Below are positions 1-9,773 of a stretch of DNA of 50,187 nt, piece by piece. The position numbers and the translations under genes are program-made. How positions within the stretch are numbered: position 1 is the stretch's first letter; each line of letters begins with the position of its first letter. Origin of the DNA: RDXT01 sp033765305 (GTDB taxonomy: Bacteria; Bacteroidota; Bacteroidia; J057); assembly GCA_033765305.1 (NCBI GenBank), contig JANRID010000009.1, positions 1-50,187 on the forward strand. Reading direction: 5' to 3'. The notes beneath the pieces are model-generated. The model searched no databases. It was not told the DNA's origin and saw only the letters and a program-made list of their open reading frames with translations.

Positions 1-3
1 GCA

Positions 4-1482
4 TCACCGCAGCCGGATCCGGTGCAGGATCAGCGCCTTGCCGCGGGGGTCCGGCTCGGCAAGCCATGCCTCGCCTCCCAGCACCAGCGGATCGTCGCGC
101 AGCTCCATGCCGATCTGGGTCCCCAGCTGCAGCTCAGGCCCCAGAGCGGTCCCGTTGCCGTCGACCACCAGCGCCCGCACCTCGCCCCGGCCGTACTCCG
201 AAGCGGCGAGCATCCACAGCAGCAGGATGCGGCCGCGGCTCAGCTGCGCCACCTGGAGCCGGTGCGCCGAGGGCGTCCCGGGATCGCTGTATTCTGTAAG
301 CCAGTTGACGCCATGGTTCGCCTGCGGCATCCAGTCCCCGCCGAAGCTGTAATATCCGCCGGTTTCAGCCGCGCCGGGCGAAAGGATCATATCGGCCAGG
401 TCCTCGTAGTTGAAAAAATCCTTGCGCACCTTCACAAATCCGACGTTGCGGGGATCGGCCGCCTGCCGGCCGGCGCGGCTGTTGTCCAGGCTGTTCCCGT
501 CGGGGCCAGGCTCGCCTGTAAAAAAGACCAGGTAGCCGTCCGAGACCTCCGCCAGGCCGCCGATGCGGCCATAGGTGGCATTGTCGTTGGACCAGCGGTA
601 GTAGGTACGCCCGGCATTGCTGATCTCCGGGTACACCGGATAATCCGGCAGACCTGCCGCATACGAAGGCCGGGTCCCGTGCTCGGTTTTGAAGGTGTAC
701 ACCACCTGGCTCCGCACACGCGGCTGCCGGATCGAGAACCGGTGCAGGTGCACGCCGCGGGGGTAGTTGTCGCCCAGATCCACCCCCAGATAGCCGGCCG
801 GCCCTACCGGCATCAGCCAGTTGTCGAACGAGTGGCCCGAAGTCTGCCCGTAGGCATGGGTCATGCGCAGGGTCGCGGCGTCGAAAAGCCAGGCGGTGCC
901 GCCCTGGTGGTTGAGGCCGTCGGAACCCGCGTGGTATTCCTGCGTGAGCATGAGCAGCAGGGTCTGGCCCTGGCAGCGCATGACGCGGGGGTAGCTGTCA
1001 TCGATCTGCCAGACATCGAACGCCTCGCTGCCGGTTTCGTACTGCTCCTGCAGCAGCAGGCCGCGTTCAGCCGAGGCCTTGCAGAGCATGAGCGATACCG
1101 TATCGGGGCCGGGCGTGGCCAGCGCATAATACAGCATGCCCGCAGAATCGGAGCAGGCGGCGAGGAGCTTGCCGCCGATGGGATTGGGCAGCGGGCGTGT
1201 CTGGCTGCTGAGCTGGCCGGGGGTGACGAGGGTGAGGAAGAGCCGGGACTGGGCCTCGCTCTGCCAGATGCCTGCAATCCGCCCGTCGGGCAGTGCGGCC
1301 AGGAAGGTGCGGCGGGTACGCTGCCAGCCTTGATTGGCCAGCGGTGCCGCCGGCACCGGCAGGGTGTACGACTGCCACGAGATCGCGCCTGCCTCGCCGC
1401 CGCCCGACGGCTGAAGCGGGGTTTGGGCCCGCAGGCCCGCCGATATCACCAGCAACAGCAAACAGCTGCATCGCAGAAGCAT
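4..1482 (-). CDS. Secreted protein of unknown function
   Basis: This 492-residue protein begins with a clear signal peptide: a hydrophobic stretch after MLLRCSC and an A-x-A-like cleavage region near residues 17-20 (GLRAQ). I placed the start at that methionine because the open frame extends far upstream without any protein-like sequence. The mature part is rich in Trp, Tyr and Gly and has short beta-like segments (for example residues around TAWLFDAATL and GGLAEVSDGYLVFF), which suggests a beta-propeller or similar all-beta fold. That is inference; no family motif was recognised. No T9SS sorting domain is visible, since the protein ends LHRIRLR. The stop lies only three bases from the window edge, so the downstream context is unknown. 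Confidence 0.75.
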   Translation of the reverse strand: MLLRCSCLLLLVISAGLRAQTPLQPSGGGEAGAISWQSYTLPVPAAPLANQGWQRTRRTFLAALPDGRIAGIWQSEAQSRLFLTLVTPGQLSSQTRPLPNPIGGKLLAACSDSAGMLYYALATPGPDTVSLMLCKASAERGLLLQEQYETGSEAFDVWQIDDSYPRVMRCQGQTLLLMLTQEYHAGSDGLNHQGGTAWLFDAATLRMTHAYGQTSGHSFDNWLMPVGPAGYLGVDLGDNYPRGVHLHRFSIRQPRVRSQVVYTFKTEHGTRPSYAAGLPDYPVYPEISNAGRTYYRWSNDNATYGRIGGLAEVSDGYLVFFTGEPGPDGNSLDNSRAGRQAADPRNVGFVKVRKDFFNYEDLADMILSPGAAETGGYYSFGGDWMPQANHGVNWLTEYSDPGTPSAHRLQVAQLSRGRILLLWMLAASEYGRGEVRALVVDGNGTALGPELQLGTQIGMELRDDPLVLGGEAWLAEPDPRGKALILHRIRLR

Positions 1483-1725
1483 GGTACAGAATCTATAGTT
1501 GCACAACTCATACGGATGCCCCGGAAGCGGAGCCGACGCGGCAATATGCGAAAGAACTGCGGATCTGCATAGGGCCGGGTGGCCTTTGACAATGCCCTGC
1601 GCATGGCACCGATCGGGCACGCGTGGAGCAGCGGGCAGGCCTACGCAGGCCGCCATCTGCCCGGCCTTGCAGAGCGGCTCGCGTTTGTGTAGGTTGCAGC
1701 CGCACCGCAATCCGAAGACCGGAGC
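1483..1725. other. Intergenic region with a possible gene remnant
   Basis: This 243-bp stretch lies between two divergent genes. On the + strand, about 1573-1692, one frame reads plausibly as a short protein tail (VAFDNALRMAPIGHAW then GQAYAGRHLPGL) ending in TAG. It has no obvious start and no recognisable family. It may be the end of a decayed gene, or an accident of GC-rich DNA. Confidence 0.3.
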
Positions 1726-2121
1726 ATGAACACCCGCTGGACTCCTGTATACTGGCTGCTGCTGGCTGCCTGGGCGGCAGGGGCAGCCTTGTTCATGGCG
1801 CGCGTACAGGGCGGCTTTTTCACCAATTACCTGTCCGACCTGGCGTTTCCGGCATGGTTTTACATCCACATCCGGGGACTCTGGCAAAAAGACCGGAAGC
1901 CGCCGCATCTGCTGCTGGCCGGCAGCTGGTTTGGCCGCTCGCCGGAAAGGGCCGGCCTCTCCATCTTCCTCTTCGGCCTGCTCACGGAACTCAAAACCCG
2001 GCACTGGCCAGGCGGCATCCTCAGCGGCACCTTCGACCCCTGGGACCTGGCGGCATATGCGGCCGGGCTGCTGATCTGCTACGGATTCGACAAACAGGAA
2101 GCCCGCAGGCTGAATGCCTGA
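1726..2121 (+). CDS. Small membrane protein of unknown function
   Basis: The 131-residue product has an N-terminal membrane segment (residues about 7-26, YWLLLAAWAAGAALFMA) and further hydrophobic stretches near residues 78-90 and 107-121. It is likely an integral inner-membrane protein with three or four helices. The central part (FFTNYLSDLAFPAWFYIHIRG) resembles small unassigned Bacteroidota membrane proteins; I cannot name a function. It stands alone on the + strand between two minus-strand genes. The ATG at 1726 directly precedes the first hydrophobic segment, which supports this start. Confidence 0.7.
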   Translation: MNTRWTPVYWLLLAAWAAGAALFMARVQGGFFTNYLSDLAFPAWFYIHIRGLWQKDRKPPHLLLAGSWFGRSPERAGLSIFLFGLLTELKTRHWPGGILSGTFDPWDLAAYAAGLLICYGFDKQEARRLNA

Positions 2122-2221
2122 GGCATCCTGCATTGTGCCGGAACGGAGCTGCAGCTGACGCTGAAAGCGGTCGGCATCAGGCATCGGTCCGCACGGCTGG
2201 GCTTGAGCGCAGGGCTGCGCC

Positions 2222-3154
2222 TCAGGGTGCCTGCCTGATAATCCCCGAAAACACCTCTTTGAGCACGATTGTCCGCTCCACCAGCCATTCGAGCGCCTCC
2301 TCGACCTTGCGCGGGTCGCGGAAATCAGTCCGGTGGAGCTGCATGATGATTTTGTCCCGGTTTTCGGGATTGGGATTCCATTGCAGCTCCGTGCCGGCAG
2401 CGCGCTCGATCTCCGCTTTGCGGCTCTCCAGGTACGGAAACATGGTGTCGGCAATCTTATTGCGGATATAAATCCGCACGCTCACCGTGTTTTCCTCGGT
2501 ATTGCAGGTATTCGAGAGATGAATATGCGATTTGCCCAGCGTCACATCAAACCAGTACTGGGGGCGGGGCGTCTGGATCGACGCAATTTTCTTCGTATGG
2601 GCCAGTTTATCCCGGAATCTCGTCCAGAAATCCAGCTGAAGCCTCCGGCTGTCCGAAAGATCCTCCATCGCTCTGGACCGGGCGGCCTGCCTGACCGCCT
2701 GGTTGGGCTGGCTGACCAGGTTGAAGCGAAGCGCAGCACGGCTGTCATCGATTTGCCAGAGCTCTACCTGTACCCCGTAGAAGGCAATTTCGTCGCTGGT
2801 GTGATCATTCAGCCAGTCCAGCGCTTTTTTGTGCTCCTCCGTAAAGTCCGTTGCAATCCAGATGATCATGGAGGCGTCTAGCACGGAAGCATAGGTAATG
2901 GCTTTCCCCAGGTGGTCGTGGTTGGTCTTTTCCAGCTGATTTTCAATGATCACATAGTTTCCCGTTCCCGTATCCCGCGCCAGAATATCTGCCGAGTAAG
3001 GGCCTGCCGCAACTTCGGTATTCTCCACCTCAAGCTCGATCCCCAGCGCTGTATTCAATTCCCGGATATGGGCTGCGAGCCAGGGGGTAAAATCGCGGGC
3101 TTCGTTGCTCCACCGCTGACGGGGGGAAACCGATTTTAGTACGCCGAGTTCCAT
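2222..3154 (-). CDS. DUF4268 domain protein with PD-(D/E)XK-like N-terminus
   Basis: This 310-residue protein has two parts. The N-terminal half (residues about 30-110) has the strand pattern of a PD-(D/E)XK nuclease: an acidic residue in SADILARD, then VIIENQLEKTNHDHLGK, where E-x-Q stands for the usual E-x-K. The C-terminal half (residues about 160-300) resembles DUF4268, with the segment FWTRFRDKLA and a late acidic, Trp-containing helix (VEEALEWLVERT). Members of this family are often annotated only as DUF4268, and some may act in DNA cleavage or defence, but no reaction is established here. It is a lone gene about 12 kb from the BREX locus. The ATG is followed by MELGVLKSVSPRQRW, a normal start for the family. 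Confidence 0.8.
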   Translation of the reverse strand: MELGVLKSVSPRQRWSNEARDFTPWLAAHIRELNTALGIELEVENTEVAAGPYSADILARDTGTGNYVIIENQLEKTNHDHLGKAITYASVLDASMIIWIATDFTEEHKKALDWLNDHTSDEIAFYGVQVELWQIDDSRAALRFNLVSQPNQAVRQAARSRAMEDLSDSRRLQLDFWTRFRDKLAHTKKIASIQTPRPQYWFDVTLGKSHIHLSNTCNTEENTVSVRIYIRNKIADTMFPYLESRKAEIERAAGTELQWNPNPENRDKIIMQLHRTDFRDPRKVEEALEWLVERTIVLKEVFSGIIRQAP

Positions 3155-3299
3155 TTATGCGCAGGTTGCTGCCGTGCCGGCATTCGCAAGCTACCACATA
3201 TTCCAGGCTGCTCCAAACTACTGGATTTTCCCGCCGGAACATACTATACTTGAAGCCCGCATCGTTTTCAGAAGACGGGAAATTGTAACATCCAAGCAC

Positions 3300-3803
3300 A
3301 TGAAGTTCCAGCCACTGTTCCTCATCGGGCTCGCAGCATCCGCCCTCATCCTGACCGGCTGCCCGGTCGGCATTTCCTTCCCCCTCGCCGCCCAGAAAGA
3401 CGCGGCAGCCTATGATCCCAAGCTCGAAGGCACCTGGGCCTGCAGCGACGCCGCCGCCGAGATGCAGCGCGTGACGATCAGCAAAGGCGAAGCCAAAGGC
3501 ACCTATACCATCGAGGTCCTGGAACGGGGCGAGCTCTACGCCCTGGACACCGATCTGTTTACCGCCTGGGTCACCGAGCTGGAAGGCCGCCGCTTCCTCG
3601 TGGCAAAGCCCGACAACGAGAACAAATTCTACCACTACTGCTTCGAGTTCACCGGCGGCGGCGAACTGCGCACCTACGACGTAGGCCTCAAAGTAGGCGG
3701 GGTGGATGCCGTGAGCTCGGTCGAGACCTTCCGCGAAGAGGTGCGCCTGTCCCTCAAAGATCCCGAATGCCTGAGCAGCCCCTACGACTGGGTCCGGGAA
3801 TAG
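3300..3803 (+). CDS. Predicted lipoprotein of unknown function
   Basis: The 167-residue product starts with a lipoprotein signal peptide: KF at the N-terminus, a hydrophobic core, and the lipobox LTGC at residues 18-21. It is therefore expected to be processed by signal peptidase II and anchored in the envelope. The mature domain (KLEGTWACSDAAAEMQ to the end) looks like a small beta-barrel of the lipocalin-like kind often found in Bacteroidota lipoproteins, but this is inference. The open frame extends upstream to 3174; I chose the ATG at 3300 because it directly precedes the signal peptide. A strong terminator follows at 3824. Confidence 0.8.
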   Translation: MKFQPLFLIGLAASALILTGCPVGISFPLAAQKDAAAYDPKLEGTWACSDAAAEMQRVTISKGEAKGTYTIEVLERGELYALDTDLFTAWVTELEGRRFLVAKPDNENKFYHYCFEFTGGGELRTYDVGLKVGGVDAVSSVETFREEVRLSLKDPECLSSPYDWVRE

Positions 3804-3823
3804 CCTGCGCCAGGCCCTTCCCC

Positions 3824-3861
3824 GCATGCGGGCAGGCATCAGCCTGCCCGCATGCTTTTTT
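3824..3861 (+). terminator. Rho-independent terminator after the lipoprotein gene
   Basis: A perfect 14-bp stem (3824-3837 with 3842-3855) closes a 4-base loop (ATCA) and is followed by six T residues at 3856-3861. It lies 20 bp after the lipoprotein stop codon. It separates that gene from the TPR gene starting at 3931. Confidence 0.95.
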
Positions 3862-3930
3862 ATCCCCATTCCGCAGGCCTTCCGCTCCGGCTGCGTATGT
3901 TTGCATCCCCGGTTTTATGTAGCTATCGGC

Positions 3931-5016
3931 ATGGATCGCGAAGTCACCCGTTTGATGCACCTGATCGATCAGGGGCAAGCCTTGTATGAAGCGCAGCACT
4001 ATGAAGACGCCTGGGAACGCCTCAGCCTGGCGATCCGGATGGTGGAGGACGGCGAAGACGAGCCGCTGAGCGACTCCGTCACGGCGCAGCTCTACGTGCT
4101 CCGGGGCTCTGCCCTGCTCTACCAGGACGAGCCGCAGGCCTATCAGGATCCCGATATTTTCCATCAGGTGCAGAGCGACTACGAGCAGGCCATCGAGCTG
4201 GAGCCCGAAAAGCTGCTCTTCTACAAGCTCCGCGCCCGGCTGCTCATGAGCGCACGCTTTGAAGACTACACCGAGGCCGCTGCCGCCGACCTCGAGCGCG
4301 CCATCGCCCTGGACCCGCATGATACCGATGCCCTCAAGCTGCTGGCCCAGATCGCGCTGCGCCACGAAGCATACGAGCTGGCCATGGAATACCTCGACCA
4401 GGCCCTGGAAGCGGGCGCCGACGCCGAAGGCTGGCTGCTGCGCGGGGTCTGCTATTTCAAGCAGTCGCCGCCCCGCTACGAGCTGGCCGCTGCCGATTTC
4501 GGGCGGGCCCTGCCCCTGATGCCGGAGACCGAAGAACTCTACATCTGGCGGGCCCAATGCTTTCAGGAACTGGGGCGCGTGGACGAGGCCATTGCCGAGT
4601 ACGACCGCCTGCTGCGCGTTGCGCCCGGCCGGGCCGATTACTACGTGGACCGCGGCGCCCTCTATGCTGCCCTGCGCAACCCCAGGGCGCTGGAAGACTA
4701 CAACCGGGCCCTGACCATCGAGGCACATCCCCTCGCCTACAACAACCGGGCTTTTTACTACCTGGAAGCCGGCGACTACGCAGCTGCGCTCGCCGATGCC
4801 GAGCAGGCCCTGCGCCTCGCGCCCCAGGCACCCGTCGTGCATGCGACCCTCGCCGAGATCTACGCCCGCACCCGCCAGCCCGAATCCATGTACCGCCACC
4901 TGGAGCAGGCGCTCCCCCGCTATGCCGGCGAGGATGCGCTGGAGCTCCTCATGGGGCCCGCTTTTGAGCCCTACCGGGCCGAAGACCGCTTTCAGCAGCT
5001 CGTGCGCAGCTTCTGA
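3931..5016 (+). CDS. Tetratricopeptide-repeat protein
   Basis: The 361-residue protein is built from TPR helices from about residue 15 to 330. Typical repeat cores are visible, for example ADLERAIALDPHDTDALKLLAQIA, AIAEYDRLLRVAPGRADYYVDRG and AALADAEQALRLAPQAPVVHAT. No signal peptide is present with the start at the ATG at 3931 (MDREVTRLMHL), so the protein is probably cytoplasmic. TPR proteins act as scaffolds for protein-protein contacts; the partner here is unknown. An upstream in-frame start at 3826 would add residues overlapping the terminator hairpin, so I rejected it. The gene converges on the aminotransferase gene with a 12-bp gap. Confidence 0.88.
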   Translation: MDREVTRLMHLIDQGQALYEAQHYEDAWERLSLAIRMVEDGEDEPLSDSVTAQLYVLRGSALLYQDEPQAYQDPDIFHQVQSDYEQAIELEPEKLLFYKLRARLLMSARFEDYTEAAAADLERAIALDPHDTDALKLLAQIALRHEAYELAMEYLDQALEAGADAEGWLLRGVCYFKQSPPRYELAAADFGRALPLMPETEELYIWRAQCFQELGRVDEAIAEYDRLLRVAPGRADYYVDRGALYAALRNPRALEDYNRALTIEAHPLAYNNRAFYYLEAGDYAAALADAEQALRLAPQAPVVHATLAEIYARTRQPESMYRHLEQALPRYAGEDALELLMGPAFEPYRAEDRFQQLVRSF

Positions 5017-5028
5017 CCCCGCGCAGGA

Positions 5029-6132
5029 TCAGGCCAGCTCCCGGAGTGCCTTGCAGAAGGCTTCCGTGTCTGCGATCCGGCCCGTGCTCACCCGGCACCA
5101 CGTATGCATCGGCGGAAACGGCCTGCCGATCAGAATGCCGCGCGCCTGCATCGCGCCGATCATCTCCTGCACATCGCGGCCGCTGTCGAAAAAGACGAAG
5201 TTGGCATGCGAGCGGAGGTAGGGATACCGCAGCCCGTCCAGCGTCCGGTACATCATCTCCTGCGATTCCGCGTTCTTGCTCAGGCTCATGCGGTAAAATT
5301 CCGTGTCTTCGAGCGCGGCTGTGGCTGCCAGCAGGGCCGGCACACTGGGCGTAGCCATGGCATGGCTCCGCAGCCGCTGCGCCAGATCCGGGCGGGCCAT
5401 GAGGTAGCCCATCCGCAGCCCGGCCATGCCGTACACCTTCGAGAAGGTCCGGGACACGACCACATTGAGCCCCTGCAGCACCAGCTCGGTCATCGATGGG
5501 TAATCGGCTTCGCCGATATAGTCGTGGTAGGCTTCGTCCACCAGCACCACCGAGCGCGCGGCGGCCGCGCGGCAGAAACTGCGCAGGCGATCGGGCCGCA
5601 GCAGGGTGCCGGTAGGGTTGTTGGGGTTGCAGACGAAGACCAGCCGGGTCTGGCCGGTCATCCGGCGCTCCATCGCTTCGAGGTCGTGGTTCCGCTCTGC
5701 ATCGAGGGGCACGTAGTGGACATAGGCGCCGAACTGCTGCGCGTATTCCATCAGGGCCAGGAAGGTGGGCTGCGCGGCGATGATTTCGCCGCCGTGCAGG
5801 CCGAAAGCCAGGCCGCAGGCCTTGAGGCCTTCGCCGGAGCCGGAAGTCAGCACGATGTGGTCGGGGCTTACGCCGTGCTTGCGGGCCAGGGCCTCGGTCA
5901 GGCTGCGCATGTAGGGATAGGGATACCGGCACAGGTGCCGGAAGCCCTCCTCGATGGCCTTGAGCACCCGGGGCGAAGGGCCAAAAGGGTTTTCATTGGA
6001 GTTGAGGCGGATAGGCCCCTCCTGCAGGGCAGCGGCAGGGGCCGTTTCCTGTGCGAAGGCACCGCCTGTGAGGGAAAATGCGCCGGCCATGCCGGCCGTT
6101 TTAAGCCATTGGCGTCTGCTGAGCGATTGCAT
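5029..6132 (-). CDS. Tat-exported PLP aminotransferase, HisC-like
   Basis: This 367-residue protein is a fold-type I PLP aminotransferase of the histidinol-phosphate aminotransferase (class I/II) group. Visible features are the N-terminal substrate region NSNENPFGPSP, the cofactor site NPNNPTGT, the aspartate segment VDEAYHDY, and the Schiff-base lysine in SRTFSKVYGMAGLRMGY. Ahead of the enzyme is a twin-arginine signal (SRRQWLKTAG followed by a hydrophobic stretch and AFA-Q), which suggests export of the folded PLP-loaded enzyme. The start at 6132 gives exactly this signal peptide. No histidine-biosynthesis genes are adjacent. The physiological substrate is unknown, and an exported enzyme is unlikely to serve cytoplasmic histidine synthesis. 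Confidence 0.88.
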   Translation of the reverse strand: MQSLSRRQWLKTAGMAGAFSLTGGAFAQETAPAAALQEGPIRLNSNENPFGPSPRVLKAIEEGFRHLCRYPYPYMRSLTEALARKHGVSPDHIVLTSGSGEGLKACGLAFGLHGGEIIAAQPTFLALMEYAQQFGAYVHYVPLDAERNHDLEAMERRMTGQTRLVFVCNPNNPTGTLLRPDRLRSFCRAAAARSVVLVDEAYHDYIGEADYPSMTELVLQGLNVVVSRTFSKVYGMAGLRMGYLMARPDLAQRLRSHAMATPSVPALLAATAALEDTEFYRMSLSKNAESQEMMYRTLDGLRYPYLRSHANFVFFDSGRDVQEMIGAMQARGILIGRPFPPMHTWCRVSTGRIADTEAFCKALRELA

Positions 6133-6325
6133 AGGGTGGATGCTTGGCAGTGATACGGGTAAGATACGCAGGAATTTTCCATTCCGGGAAGCAGGCCGGC
6201 ACATTTCCGGCCGGGCTGGCGGTGTTAAATGATTGTTAAGCCGCATGGGCAGCCGCCGCGCTTCATACCTTTACCATGCAAGTACCACCCGACCTCCTTC
6301 ACCTGCTTAATTTCCCGGATCTGCC

Positions 6326-6877
6326 ATGCATCCTGTCGTAGCCGATGTACTGACCCTTTTCCGCGAGCGCGGCGGCTCCCTCTACGGAGGCGAGGCCGTG
6401 ACGCAGCTGGAGCATGCCCTGCAGTCGGCATGGCTGGCCCGGCAGGCCGGCGCAAAGCCTTCGCTCATTGCCGCAGCCCTGCTGCACGACGTAGGGCATC
6501 TGCTCCACGACCTCCCGGACGACGCGCCCGACCAGGGCATCGACGATGCCCACGAGGAGCTGGCAGCGCGCTACCTGAGCCGGCATTTTGTGCCGGCAGT
6601 GGCCGAGCCTGTGCGCCTGCACGTGGCGGCCAAGCGCTACCTCTGCACCACCCAGCAGGGGTATCTGGACACGCTCAGTGCCCCTTCGCTGCAGAGCCTG
6701 CACCTGCAGGGCGGGCTGATGAGCCCGGCGGAAGTGGAGGCCTTCGAGGCCCTGCCCTTCTATGCGGATGCCGTCGCCCTGCGCGTATGGGACGATCTGG
6801 CCAAGGACCCCGACATGCGCACCCCGCCTGTGGAAGCCTTTGCCGTCGAGATCGAAGCCTCGCTCCGGCAGGCATAA
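6326..6877 (+). CDS. HD-domain diiron oxygenase, PhnZ-like
   Basis: The 183-residue product resembles the HD-domain proteins linked to phosphonate degradation (PhnZ type). PhnZ is a mixed-valence diiron enzyme that oxidatively cleaves 2-amino-1-hydroxyethylphosphonate. The sequence shows YGGE (Y20, E23) followed by QLEHALQ with H30, then LLHDVGH (H54, D55), H76, H99 with a lysine at 103, and a late aspartate in VWDDLAK (about D156). The spacing of these residues fits the ligand pattern I recall for PhnZ. No phnY or other phosphonate gene is adjacent, so the substrate could differ. The gene converges on infC across a GC-rich hairpin terminator. Confidence 0.8.
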   Translation: MHPVVADVLTLFRERGGSLYGGEAVTQLEHALQSAWLARQAGAKPSLIAAALLHDVGHLLHDLPDDAPDQGIDDAHEELAARYLSRHFVPAVAEPVRLHVAAKRYLCTTQQGYLDTLSAPSLQSLHLQGGLMSPAEVEAFEALPFYADAVALRVWDDLAKDPDMRTPPVEAFAVEIEASLRQA

Positions 6878-6883
6878 GCAGCC

Positions 6884-6913
6884 ATGCGCCCCGCCTGCAA
6901 GGACGGGGCGCAT
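6884..6913. terminator. Convergent-gene hairpin terminator
   Basis: A perfect 10-bp GC-rich stem (6884-6893 with 6904-6913) encloses a 10-base loop in the 60-bp gap between the convergent PhnZ-like gene and infC. No long T run follows on either strand, but placement and symmetry fit a two-way transcription stop. Confidence 0.7.
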
Positions 6914-6937
6914 GTATGGGACATCCGGCAGCAGGCC

Positions 6938-7546
6938 TTACTTGACCGCTGCCTTTTTCGGCGTGAGGATCATGATCATCCGGCGCCCTTCCATACGGGG
7001 CTCCATTTCAATTTTGCCCCACTCCTCCAGTTCGTGGGCAAATTTCCCGAGCACGTCGGACCCGCGCTCCTTGTACACGATGTTCCGCCCGCGGAACTGG
7101 ACATAGGCTTTGACCTTGTCCCCTTCCTGGAGAAACTTCTGCGCGTGGCGGAGCTTGAAGTTGAAGTCGTGGTCATCCGTGTTGGGGCCGAAGCGGATCT
7201 CCTTCATCTGGGAAACCTGCTGATTGGCCTTGGCAGCTTTCTGCCGCTTTTTCAGTTCGTAGCGGAATTTGGAGTACTCCACGATCCGGCATACGGGCGG
7301 CGAAGCCTGCGGCGCGATCTCCACCAGATCCAGGGAAAGATCCTGCGCCATCCGGAGCGCGTCCGAGGTCCGGTACACGCCGTCCTCATAGGGGCCGCCG
7401 CTGAGCAGCTCGGCGTACTGTTCGATGCCTACGAGACGGATTTCAGGTACGCGGATCTCGTTGTTGATCCTGTGCTCCCGCTCTTTCTCCCTGAAGGGAG
7501 GGCGGCGGTTCCGGTCGAAATGCTGAGGCCCTCTTGGCTGGTCCAA
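6938..7546 (-). CDS. infC: Translation initiation factor IF-3
   Basis: IF-3 binds the 30S subunit, keeps it apart from 50S, and checks the start codon and initiator tRNA. The 202-residue sequence shows the N-terminal domain signature (HRINNEIRVPEIRLVG), the linker helix (YELKKRQKAAKAN), and the C-terminal domain motif (KEIRFGPNTDDHDFNFKLRHA). The N-terminal 25 residues form the charged extension seen in Bacteroidota. The only in-frame start before an upstream stop is TTG at 7546. A rare start codon agrees with the known habit of infC genes to use non-ATG starts for autoregulation. It follows thrS on the same strand, but rpmI and rplT, which usually come next, are absent. Confidence 0.95.
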   Translation of the reverse strand: MDQPRGPQHFDRNRRPPFREKEREHRINNEIRVPEIRLVGIEQYAELLSGGPYEDGVYRTSDALRMAQDLSLDLVEIAPQASPPVCRIVEYSKFRYELKKRQKAAKANQQVSQMKEIRFGPNTDDHDFNFKLRHAQKFLQEGDKVKAYVQFRGRNIVYKERGSDVLGKFAHELEEWGKIEMEPRMEGRRMIMILTPKKAAVK

Positions 7547-7625
7547 ATGATTTCAGAATTAGGTGTTTTGCTGTTTAGAATAATCTAAACTCGGAAAAAA
7601 TCAGGAATGATTCAATAGCAAAGTT

Positions 7626-7654
7626 GAGATTTTGCTTTGAAAAAGCAAAATCTC
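7626..7654 (-). promoter_or_regulatory. Perfect 13-bp hairpin between thrS and infC
   Basis: Two perfect 13-base arms (7626-7638 and 7642-7654) close a 3-base loop. On the minus strand this sits 20 bp after the thrS stop and about 80 bp before infC. There is no T run, so it is more likely an RNA stability, processing or partial attenuation element than a simple terminator. Confidence 0.6.
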
Positions 7655-7674
7655 CTTGAACATCAGCCCGCCGC

Positions 7675-9618
<1,944 letters not shown>

Positions 9619-9697
9619 AGGGCCAGAGTTTCGGGGCGCTAAGATAGGAAAAAAGGGGACAGCGGCGGCAAAGGCATCAACTTCCCGCACCCGGACA

Positions 9698-9726
9698 TAA
9701 AAAAATGACCCCTGCTGCTGCAGGGG
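9698..9726 (-). terminator. Rho-independent terminator after the SPFH gene
   Basis: On the minus strand a 7-bp GC stem (9720-9726 with 9709-9715) and 4-base loop are followed within three bases by seven T residues (9699-9705). It lies 48 bp after the SPFH gene stop and 80 bp before thrS. It could also act as an attenuator for thrS, but no antiterminator typical of a T-box is visible. Confidence 0.85.
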
Positions 9727-9773
9727 CCTCGCGGACCCAGGTGGTAACTTACCTGATAAGAAGAGCGCTAAAC

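Noticed and set aside
9698..9773. T-box-like leader before thrS
   Set aside because: A terminator with some GGGTCCGCG-like sequence is present, but there is no proper specifier region or antiterminator, and T-boxes are not expected in Bacteroidota.
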